Part shown: positions 45,578-55,798 of the stretch, in pieces | Layout: the number at the start of each line of letters is the position of its first letter | Position numbering within the stretch: the stretch's first letter is position 1 | Source: Sisyra terminalis | Lineage: Eukaryota > Arthropoda > Insecta > Neuroptera > Sisyridae | Reading direction: 5' to 3' | Assembly: GCA_958496175.1 (NCBI GenBank) | Contig: OY292280.1 | Coordinates: 124,001-188,000, forward strand | Length of the DNA stretch: 64,000 bases | Made by a program: the position numbers and the translations under genes | Notes under the pieces: generated by a model | Seen by the model: only the letters and a program-made list of their open reading frames with translations | Told to the model about the DNA's origin: nothing | Database searches by the model: none

Positions 45578-48500
45578 TTGTTATATTATCGTTTTGTGCA
45601 TTGTTGCGAACCCAAAACTGTATTTGGATCGAAAATCATCCCTTATTTAACGACGTTACAAGCACTTGAAGTTTGGATGGTTTAATAATTTCTTCTGCCT
45701 CTTTGATGGTCGATTTGATCCAGTAAACGTGGTTTGTTTTCAGAAAAAATTGTACAGTATGTACGAATGGGCTTCAACTTTCGATTGGCATCTCTCCATT
45801 TGAAGTTTGTTCAATTTTTACCAGTTTCCATGTACTGAATTTCATCATTTATATGTGAAATATCAACAGCAGTAGGTTCATAAGTAATTTTTTTATTATT
45901 GGTTTTTTCAAACAATTTTTATTTGTAGACAATTCGGATTGTTTAGTATTTTGAATTAAGACAACGCTACGATGCGTTTCGAATTTTGTTAGAAGCTGTG
46001 AGTACATTCTCCTGACTCACAGGTAGCACTAAAAACTTAAGGTGGTTTAATTGACATACATGTCAAGAGTTCACACGTTCTAGCATAGATAGAGATACGG
46101 TAGATGTCAATTTGACAGCTGCTTTTTGAAAGTTAATAGTTTTTAATTGACTTTACTTTTTCCAAATAAATTTAATTTTTAAAGTTATGATTGTTTGAAT
46201 TGATAGTCAGTGTTGCATTTAAACTTCGCAAAATCGGAATCAAACGAAATAAATGTGAAACTGATAATATTTATTGTCTAATTGTAGGAATGGGTGCAAT
46301 GTTTACATAAGGTTATAAGTACTTTCTGTTAATTTTATAGATATTTCCCTACGTTTAACTAACTAATGAACGACAAAAATGATATATATTTAAAGGAAAT
46401 TATGCAGAGAAGCATCAAATCAAATCATCTGCAAATGTAAGCCATTGGAATGCAGCTTAAGTATTATGAATATTAGAAGAATACCTCAACCCACAAGTCT
46501 TGACAACACGGGATAAACAAAACCATAATAATACATCAAGTTTTTAATAATTGAAATAGGCACAATAGCGACCAAAACGATGGTTGTATTTGTAAGTTAT
46601 TCTCAGGGAGAGCTGATTTATGCAATTCAATTAAGAATGATTCAGTCTTAAATGACCAGTATTATTTCTGCGAAGAAAACCATATCATATATGTACTTGA
46701 AAATTGTCCTTTTTGTAACTTTGAAATGAAATTTGTATTTCAAAAGAATTTCTTCAGAAAATTAAAATTTTAATATAAAAAAAAAACAATAATAACATTA
46801 AAAAGTTAAGATATTTTTCGATATTGTCCTTATCGTATTATTCGATAATCTATCGAATAAAATTGAACTTGCCATACTTACCTAATCGTTGCATTAATTT
46901 AAGTCTTGTATGTATTCTAACTGTGAAATATAAAATTCAAGAGGATGGGTGGGGTAAATCGAAATGAAACAATGTATTCAATTAAAATACATTTATTAAT
47001 GTTAAATATCAAATCAGTTTATAATATAATACAATATCAGTTTTTCCATTATTACAAAAGTTTATATAATTTATGTAAAAGTATCAAGTATTACAATAAT
47101 ATAGGAATATTAAGTTAATTAAAAGATTTTGTATTTTCTGATATTGTGATTATTTATTACTTAAACCACTTTATCACTTCACATTCACTGAATTATTGAA
47201 ACACAATTAACACCACAGATTGTTGTAGTAAATTCATTCGTGATCTTCTCAGTAGATATTAATTGTGAAAATGATATCCTTGATAAATTTTATTGATGAT
47301 TCTCGAACGATCCGCATCTACTCCTCAAACGTCTATTTCGAAATGAAGAACAATTCAAATCGATTGAATAATTCTCCGTTGTTATCGGTCAGCTTTTTCT
47401 AGAATGAAATAATCAATAAAAACAATATTTGAAGGTCTCAAAAATACTGGTACTACCAATCATTTATCTCCTATAAAGATCATACTTTCTTCAGCGTAAA
47501 AAAATGTCTTTGTCCTTAATTTCTTGGTGATTTGGATCTGTAAAAATATACTTTATTATTATTGAAACAAATTATACTTTCTAGCTACATTAACTTGTAT
47601 ACTGGGGAACATACGGCGCAGCCCATTTACATAATACAAACAATGTTTCCCAAACTTCTGCATTTATTAAAAAACGGATAGTTGCTAGATTGCTTTTCCT
47701 GATAAGGGTTATTTTTCCCGACGATTTTAAAAATGGTTCCCTAATCAGTGTAGATATGTGAAAAAATGTTTGTCCTGTGTGCAACAGGACACCCACAGTT
47801 TCGTTTCAAAGTTACAAAAAGGACAATTTTCAAGTACATAAAAATTTTCAAGTACATATATGATATGGTTTTCTTCGCAGAAATAATACTGGTCATTTAA
47901 GACTGAATCATTCTTAACTGAATTGCATAAATCAGCTCTCCCTGAGAATAACTTACAAATACAACCTTCGTTTTGGTCGCTATTGTGCCTATTTCGATTA
48001 TTAAAAACTTGATGTATTATTATGGTTTTGTTTATCCCGTGTTGTCAAGACTTGTGGGTTGAGGTATTCTTCTAATATTCATAATACTTAAGCTGCATTC
48101 CAATGGCTTACATTTGCAGATGATTTGATTTGATGCTTCTCTGCATAATTTCCTTTAAATATATATCATTTTTGTCGTTCATTAGTTAGTTAAACGTAGG
48201 GAAATATCTATAAAATTAACAGAAAGTACTTATAACCTTATGTAAACATTGCACCCATTCCTACAATTAGACAATAAATATTATCAGTTTCACATTTATT
48301 TCGTTTGATTCCGATTTTGCGAAGTTTAAATGCAACACTGACTATCAATTCAAACAATCATAACTTTAAAAATTAAATTTATTTGGAAAAAGTAAAGTCA
48401 ATTAAAAACTATTAACTTTCAAAAAGCAGCTGTCAAATTGACATCTACCGTATCTCTATCTATGCTAGAACGTGTGAACTCTTGACATGTATGTCAATTA

Positions 48501-48975
48501 AACCACCTTAAGTTTTTAGTGCTACCTGTGAGTCAGGAGAATGTACTCACAGCTTCTAACAAAATTCGAAACGCATCGTAGCGTTGTCTTAATTCAAAAT
48601 ACTAAACAATCCGAATTGTCTACAAATAAAAATTGTTTGAAAAAACCAATAATAAAAAAATTACTTATGAACCTACTGCTGTTGATATTTCACATATAAA
48701 TGATGAAATTCAGTACATGGAAACTGGTAAAAATTGAACAAACTTCAAATGGAGAGATGCCAATCGAAAGTTGAAGCCCATTCGTACATACTGTACAATT
48801 TTTTCTGAAAACAAACCACGTTTACTGGATCAAATCGACCATCAAAGAGGCAGAAGAAATTATTAAACCATCCAAACTTCAAGTGCTTGTAACGTCGTTA
48901 AATAAGGGATGATTTTCGATCCAAATACAGTTTTGGGTTCGTAACAATGTATTAAACGAAAATATAACAAGCTAT
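45578..48975. mobile_element. Large inverted repeat: two ~1.15-kb arms around a ~1.07-kb spacer
   Basis: The left arm (45578-46731) reappears as its reverse complement in the right arm (47799-48975). For example ggcacaatagcgaccaaaac (46559) pairs with gttttggtcgctattgtgcc, and cgaacccaaaactgtatttg (45608) pairs with caaatacagttttgggttcg near the far end. By eye only scattered single-base differences occur, plus a ~19-bp tandem duplication in the right arm (cttgaaaatttttatgta). Identity falls off in the outer 25 bp. Both arms contain a frame with YYFCEENHIIYVLENCPFCN, a CxxC-type motif. The structure fits a foldback-type transposon or an inverted duplication. No target duplication was recognised. 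Confidence 0.9.
46732..47798 (-). other. Spacer of the large inverted repeat
   Basis: Single-copy between the arms. The longest frame is 47590-47796 on the minus strand (68 codons; includes GQTFFHISTLIREPFLKSSG and FLINAEVWETLFVLCKWAAP), which joins the right-arm junction. Minus-strand splice-like signals occur (ttttacag near 47540, ggtagt near 47456, ttctag near 47400), but the translations across them contain stops. If this is a transposon, its transposase was probably here and is now broken. The family is not recognised. Confidence 0.3.
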
Positions 48976-49175
48976 TTAGAATTCCAAACAGAATCATTTT
49001 TCGTAAAAAAAAACGTGGGTTAACCATCGTTGATTATTCACGAAAATCGGTAAATTTTCGATGTGGTTTTTAAGGATGCCCAGCAAAAGTATAAGTCCAT
49101 TCGTACATGCTGTGCAAAGTTTTCCGAAAACAAATCACGTATGTTCTTAATTTGTTCTTCTCGTTTGTTCAACAA
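48976..49175. repeat. Diverged extra copy of part of the palindrome arm
   Basis: 49088-49141 (aagtataagtccattcgtacatgctgtgcaaagttttccgaaaacaaatcacgt) is a diverged direct copy of 48769-48822 (aagttgaagcccattcgtacatactgtac...). It lies between the outer end of the right arm and the resumed tandem array, so the inserted DNA is larger than the clean palindrome and includes older related sequence. Confidence 0.6.
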
Positions 49176-49560
49176 TTCTCAATATTAAGTGAGGCTTAGT
49201 TTGTCTTTAGAGCAAATACAAGTGGCTCTAAAATGCATTTATTCATATTACTTATGGAACGCGTATGCCAAACTATGTCGTTTACGTACTTTTTAAGTGT
49301 CCGTAGAATCCATGTTATTCATAGAAACAAATGAATGATTTTAAATAAAATCAATCATCTTAAATATTTGGTGACATTTGGCTTGGCTTTATACCAAATA
49401 CAAGTGGCCCTAAAATTTATTTATTCATATTGCTAATGAAACGCGTAAGCCAAACGAGCCAAACTATATCGTTTACGTACATTTCATGGTTCTATTAAAT
49501 CCATGTTATTCACTATATAATAACAAATGATTTTTTTTTCAATAAATTCAATTGGTGATA
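49176..49560. repeat. Tandem repeat array, right part (2 units)
   Basis: The ~190-bp unit resumes with cores at 49253 and 49435 (spacing 182 bp). The first unit here is closest to the last unit left of the palindrome: both share gccaaactatgtcgtttacgtactttttgagcg-like text and a caatattaagtgaggctt lead-in (compare 45380). This indicates that the palindrome-bearing DNA was inserted into a continuous array. Confidence 0.85.
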
Positions 49561-50467
49561 AATGCAATTCGAGAAGAATATGTTTAAACTTTTGTTGATT
49601 CAAAACTATTCATTGATTCCATAAAGGATTATCTAAATTAGCTGGAGCGAAAATTAATTGATTATATACAACTGGATATTGCTTTAAGTTGTGTCTGCAG
49701 TCTAACGTTTAATAAAGGAACTACTAAATGTTTGTATCTCCACTATGATATGAAACTGTTACATACTAATAGACATGCGTGGTGAATGAAACTAAATTAT
49801 CTGGTTACTCGAGTCACTCAAGTCGATCTTACGAAACTGTGCATGGAAATTTAAGAAAAAAGCTATGTGTAAGTGGTTGCTGTAATTGGAGAACTGTTTA
49901 AGTCAAGCAGGTGATTGAATTTCATCAAATTTTTGATTAAATTGATTGGAAAATGATAATGATTCGTTATTAATAAATAAATGATAAGTGCGCATGCCCG
50001 CGTCAATGATACTCCCCTTTGAGTTCATGTAATTGTATGGAGTGAATTACAATTAGAAGAGTTTGGGACAATATTGAATGAATTGATGAGTGATTGGTCT
50101 GTTTTTCAATTACGAATTATTTAATTATGAAATTTGGTGTGTGACGTTCGGCTCGCGTTTGACACAATCGACTTCCGTACGTAAATCATCATTATAACAT
50201 CGACATTAATCGGTCCATAAACGTGTAAGTGGTTTTTGTCTCCTCCTAAATAGTTACATCAAATGTCATTTTCATCAATGTAGAGACAGAAAACAACGCC
50301 GGATTTGTTCTATTTAGCCTCTACTCGCCTTATCGCAATGATATCAGCATTATACGCCCCAGTCACATAAACCTCACACTTTTCATTCAATAGATATCCG
50401 CCTACCGACCAAGGCACTAATGTCAAACATTTGCAATTTTTGAATTTTTTTTTTTCAATTCTTTCAG
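49561..50467 (+). promoter_or_regulatory. Upstream region of alpha-adaptin with a possible 5' untranslated exon
   Basis: A donor-like site acgt|gtaagt follows 50224, and a strong acceptor (tttttttttttcaattctttcag) ends at 50467, 24 bp before the ATG. A 5' untranslated exon ending at 50224, joined to 50468, is therefore likely. The stretch around 50140-50230 is relatively CpG-containing for this window. No TATA or initiator motif can be assigned with confidence. Confidence 0.4.
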
Positions 50468-50490
50468 TTAGTACCTGACTGAAAAGCATC

Positions 50491-53400
50491 ATGCCAGCTG
50501 TTCGAGGTGATGGAATGCGCGGTCTGGCCGTTTTCATTTCCGACATTCGTAACTGTAAGTCCCCCAATCAGCCCCATGTCCACTTCCGCTATACTCACCC
50601 CTTATCATTTTAGGCAAAAGTAAGGAAGCCGAAATCAAAAGAATCAACAAGGAGTTAGCCAACATTCGCAGCAAATTCAAAGGGGACCGCACATTAGACG
50701 GGTACCAGAAAAAGAAATATGTATGCAAATTACTATTCATTTTCTTGCTGGGTCACGACATCGATTTCGGTCACATGGAAGCCGTTAATCTACTCTCATC
50801 AAACAAATATTCAGAGAAACAAATTGTAGTAGATTCAAATAGTCTTTGTAGAAACTATTATCTAATTTGATTTTCAATTTCAGGGATATTTATTTATTTC
50901 CGTTTTAGTCAATACGAACAGTGAACTAATCAAATTGATCATTCAGAGTATCAAAAATGATTTGGCTTCCCGGAATCCAATCCATGTCAACTTGGCGTTA
51001 CAATGCATCGCCAATATTGGTAGCAAAGATATGGCTGAGGCTTTTGGAAACGAAATTCCAAAACTTCTGGTTTCTGGGTATTTGTTTTTTTTTTTTTTTT
51101 CAAATGATAGATTTTAAATTCTTCCTGAAATTTTGGGGACCTCTCTTAAAAGTTCCTCTACGCTGCGTCCTAGAATGGCTATTGCACTCCTAGAATTTAG
51201 ATTACTATAATACATTAATCCGATAATATCCCTTGTACGAGAATACAGAAGGGCTAATCTAATCTTATTGGAAGAAAGGGTAGTCATTTTCATATGTGTA
51301 GATTAAATAGTAACGTTCAGTTGTCAAGAAAGTCATAGAGTGGTCAAGGTGATCGCTCCGAAACTGAAAGATACTAAGTTAAAATTTCATAACAGCCAAA
51401 TTTGTAATCTTTCTTAGTTTACAAATTTTTATTAATCCTTGAGTCGCGAAAACTGTGGCAGTTATAAATCGAAGGTAAGAAAACATTAAAAAATATAGCG
51501 ACGATTTCCTACACAGTGTCTCTAGTCCCTTACCCTATCGAAGAAAATAATGACAATTTTCTTAATAACTATGTAATTTTTAGAGATACAATGGATGTGG
51601 TTAAGCAAAGCGCTGCTCTTTGTTTACTACGCTTGTTCCGAACCTGCCCGGAAATTATTCCCGGTGGGGAGTGGACTTCAAGAATTATTCACTTGTTAAA
51701 TGACCAACACATGGGGGTTGTAACAGCCGCGACGAGTCTAATCGACGCGCTAGTCAAACGCAACCCTGATGAGTACAAAGGATGTGTCTCTTTGGCAGTT
51801 TCCCGATTAAGCCGAGTAAATAAACTTTTTGAAGGTGTTCACAAATTTCACTAAGTACAATTCTTTTGTAGATTGTAACAGCAAGCTACACAGACTTACA
51901 GGACTATACGTATTACTTTGTACCAGCACCATGGCTGTCGGTTAAACTTTTACGTTTGCTGCAAAACTATACACCACCCGCTGATGATCCAGGGGTGCGC
52001 GGACGCTTAAACGAATGTCTTGAGACTATCTTGAACAAGGCCCAGGAGCCGCCTAAGTCCAAGAAAGTGCAGCACTCGAATGCGAAGAATGCGGTACTGT
52101 TTGAGGCAATCAGTCTCATTATTCATAACGACAGCGAAGCAAATTTGCTAGTCCGCGCATGCAACCAATTGGGTCAATTTCTCAGTAATCGAGAAACCAA
52201 CTTACGTTATTTAGCACTGGAGTCAATGTGCCATTTAGCCACGTCCGAATTTTCACACGAAGCCGTCAAAAAACATCAGGATGTTGTAATCTTATCTATG
52301 AAAATGGAAAAAGACGTATCAGTTCGCCAACAAGCCGTTGATTTATTATATGCAATGTGTGATAAGAGTAATGCTGAGGAAATCGTGCAGGAGATGCTGA
52401 GTTATTTAGAGACGGCAGATTATTCAATTCGTGAAGAAATGGTCTTAAAAGTGGCTATTCTCGCGGAAAAATATGCTACTGATTATACTTGGTATGTGGA
52501 TGTTATCTTAAACTTGATTCGTATTGCTGGGGATTACGTATCAGAAGAAGTTTGGTATCGAGTCATACAAATTGTAATCAATCGCGATGATGTACAAGGA
52601 TATGCTGCAAAGACCGTGTTTGAGGCGTTACAGGCGCCTGCATGCCACGAAAACATGGTCAAAGTAGGTGGCTACATTCTGGGCGAGTTTGGTAATTTGA
52701 TCGCGGGCGACCAACGCTCATCCCCAGCAGTTCAATTTCAATTACTGCATTCCAAATATCACTTGTGCTCATCTATGACCAGAGCTCTACTTTTGTCCAC
52801 ATACATAAAATTCGTCAATCTCTTCCCAGAAATTCGATCACAGATTCAAGACGTATTTCGCACGCACAGTAATCTTCGCTCAGCTGACGCTGAGTTACAA
52901 CAACGCTCGGCTGAATACCTTCAACTTAGCATTATTGCCAGCAGTGACGTCCTAGCGACGGTTTTAGAGGAAATGCCAGCGTTTCCAGAACGAGAATCAT
53001 CTATCCTCGCTGTTTTGAAAAAGAAGAAACCCGGACGAATTCCCGATCCAGATTTGCGAGAAAGCAAAAGTCCTGTCCCGGCCACAACTAATCAAAATTC
53101 CGACTTAACATCCACCGCAAGAAATAACTCTAATTCAAACAATAGCAGTAATTTCACAGATTTACTAGGGCTTTCAACTCCTCAAACTTCACAGCTCGAC
53201 ACTGGAAATAATACCGGAGTGCTCCTTGATATAATGAACAATTTCTATAACAAACCCGGTGCGGAAACCGTCTCACCCAACACGCAATACAATCCTAAGA
53301 AATTCATCTTTAAGAATAATGGAGTCCTCTTCGAAAATGACCTGATTCAAATTGGTGTTAAAAGCGAGTTTCGTCAGAATTTAGGACGTCTAGGATTATT

Positions 53401-55798
53401 TTATGGTAATAAAACGTCTGCACCGCTCCAAAATTTTCAGACAACGCTCTCTTGGTCTGAGGAACAGGCTGCTAAGCTGTCGATTCAAATGCGCCCAGTC
53501 AAACCAACTCTGGGAACTCTTGCCCAAATCCAGCAAATGTTCAATGTAGAATGTATTGACGATTACGCCGAAACGCCCACTTTAATCATCACGTTTCTGA
53601 GCAATAATTTCCCTCAAAAAATCACTCTCAAATTGCCTCTAACGATAAATAAATTCTTCGAGCCCACTGAAATGAATGGCGAATCCTTCTTCGCTCGATG
53701 GAAAAACTTAGGAGGGTAAGTTGTGTTTAAACAGGTCCTTTTATCGCCGTAAAATAATAGAAACATAATTTTTTCTTGTTCTTTTGTAGAAGTCAATGGT
53801 CGCAAAAAGTGTTTAAAGCCCAGTCTCCTATGGATTTGACCGTGACACGAACAAAATTATCAGGATTCGGGATGCAATTGCTCGATGGAATTGATCCGAA
53901 CCCTGACAACTTCGTTTGTGCCGGAATTGTGCATATGCGAAACCAGCAAGTTGGGTGTCTACTTCGTTTGGAACCAAATAAAAATGCTGAGGTATCAAAT
54001 TAATAATAACAAAAAAATCAAGGGTTGCCAATGTTTTCTTTTGATTATTATTTCCAATTCTTTAGTTTAAATTAAATCACAAGTATTAGTAGTATTCTGT
54101 TTTTTCTGGAAAAAAAATATAATATCTACTGGTCGCGCCAAATATGTCCTTTAGGTATTAGTAATATTAACACTAACATCCTTATTGTAGTTCTTCATTT
54201 TCATTACAATCGCATGAAAAGAAATTCCTCTAGTTCAGCGCTTCTCAACTTTATTTGGCTTGAGTACCCCTTTGCAGTTTATTATTCTAAATTGTACCCC
54301 ATATATCAGAAAAAAAATAAAATATTAATACTCGCGTATTTGTTATTATTTTAAACTTGTTCGAACACTAAATAAATAACAATAATGTGTCAATGAGTGT
54401 GCTCAGAATGTTCAAAAATGCTCAAAATTTACCAATTTACCTATGGAAGGCAAAAAACGACGGCGCGAGGCCCACAAAACTTTGAAGAATATTTTGTGTA
54501 TAAATAGTGCGCGTTAAAACAATTTTTTTGTCCAATATTTGCCACCGCTTTACAACTAAATTAAGGCGGGAGTTATATTTTTAACATCCGCCGTTAATAA
54601 TATTTTTTCGCGCACCCCTAAGTTATCAGACGCGTACCCCGGGTTGAGAATCGCTGTTCTCGTTGATTCTTATGTTACTACCGAGCACCGGGATGCTCAC
54701 TTTCAACTTTGGTCTGAAGTGTTTTTTATTTCTTTATTTTTGAAAACAAGATAATTTTCTTTGATCAAATTTTAATTATTTGATCAATTTCGAAACGTTT
54801 TTGTATCATTAAATAAAGTTTAGTGTTTCAAGCAATATAAGATATATTACGTTAGACAAACAAAATAAGTCCATCCCTTTTATATAATTGAGGAATGAAA
54901 ACATTTCTACCTACATAGTCGTTTAGAGCGTTAGTAGCAAATAATGTAAGAGGCTGTCAATTTTCTCTTTTAAAGCTAATAATTTCTGCGGCATACGTTT
55001 CTTAATATTTACAAATTCGCGTTTTCAAGTTGTGAACAAGCTCTTCAATACGAAAAATTGTATCATGTATCATACTTTACCGCAATTAGGGAATCGAAAA
55101 AAATAAAATAGTGTACAAAAATGTAGGTCACTCAAAAAAGACGTGAATTTAAGCAAATCATAAAAATATCATCATTAAAATACACGTTCACGTCGATAAA
55201 TCTTAAACACATTAACATTTACTATGGCCAAACGTGTAAGGGGGCATTTATTCAAGCTAGATACTCAGATACCTAAGTAATAGTCCCTATAAAATATTTC
55301 GGTCGAAACCGTATGCTTAGCTAGTTATAAATTTTGATTTTATTTTTAAATTTCTAAATCCTTCAGTATCACTTTTGTAGAGCATTTAAGTTTCAATTAA
55401 AATATATAACGACATTTATGGTATAGAGCAATCTGTAATATATTATTTTTCCATGTTATCATGGTTAATAATAAAAACTCATATTTGGAGAAGTTTTGTT
55501 TGAGGTAACTAATTCTTTTGGCATCGAAACTTATCAAAATTGTTCATTTTTTTTAGTCATTCTATTTTCTATTTGATCACTTATTTAGTAAATGATTTGA
55601 TGCAATGCAAAATTAAATCTGTTATTCGATTTGTTAAGATTTGGATAGCAATTTGCAACTCTTGATTTAGAAGTAAATGGTAATTTTCACTTTTAAATTA
55701 AAAAAAAAAAATTGTTTTAGCTGTTCCGATTGACCGTTAGATCCAGTAAGGAAAGTATTTCGTCTCAAATTTGCGATTTACTCATCGATCAATTCTAA
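50491..55798 (+). CDS. AP-2alpha: AP-2 complex subunit alpha (alpha-adaptin), complete
   Basis: Large subunit of the AP-2 clathrin adaptor, which acts at the plasma membrane in endocytosis. Exons: 50491-50554, 50614-50825, 50884-51077, 51584-51815, 51872-53715, 53790-53991, 55721-55798. They sum to 2,826 bp, 941 residues plus stop, the usual family length. The start [20 protein letters not shown] is the conserved N-terminus. Residues 52-60 (YQKKKYVCK) contain the lysine cluster that binds PIP2 in mammals. The HEAT-like trunk runs to about residue 610. The hinge (about 615-690) is Asn/Ser-rich and keeps DLLGLS and LLDI, the counterparts of mammalian DLLGL and LLVDVF. The ear (about 695-941) includes [20 protein letters not shown] and ends [18 protein letters not shown]. 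All junctions keep phase. Confidence 0.97.
54236..54656. mobile_element. hAT-like MITE in the last alpha-adaptin intron
   Basis: The left end cagcgcttctcaacttt and the reverse of the right end, cagcgattctcaacccgggg, form a TIR of about 14-16 bp with the CAG..TTCTCAAC consensus of many hAT elements. Flanks ctctagtt (54228-54235) and ttctcgtt (54657-54664) agree at 6 of 8 positions, as expected for a decayed 8-bp target duplication. At 421 bp it has no transposase, so it is non-autonomous. Confidence 0.8.
55721..55798 (+). CDS. AP-2alpha: Terminal exon of alpha-adaptin
   Basis: Acceptor attgttttag precedes CTG TTC CGA TTG ACC GTT, encoding [20 protein letters not shown] and ending LLIDQF with TAA at 55796-55798. 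This matches the conserved end of alpha-adaptin (..RLTLRTS.E.VS..LC.LL..QF). It joins in phase to the exon ending GAG at 53991 across a 1,729-bp intron. Without it the protein would end 25 residues early with intron-derived residues. Confidence 0.93.
   Translation: MFRLTVRSSKESISSQICDLLIDQF

Noticed and set aside
47590..47796. 68-codon ORF in the palindrome spacer as an independent gene
   Set aside because: It begins at the arm junction, lacks recognised domains, and is better explained as debris of the element.
44266..49560. Regular repeats considered as a CRISPR array
   Set aside because: Units are about 190 bp, diverged throughout, have no unique spacers between short identical repeats, and lie in an animal genome.
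51078..51583. ORFs running through the third alpha-adaptin intron
   Set aside because: They read past the donor at 51078 (gtattt) into non-conserved sequence. The protein continues in frame at 51584 with [10 protein letters not shown].
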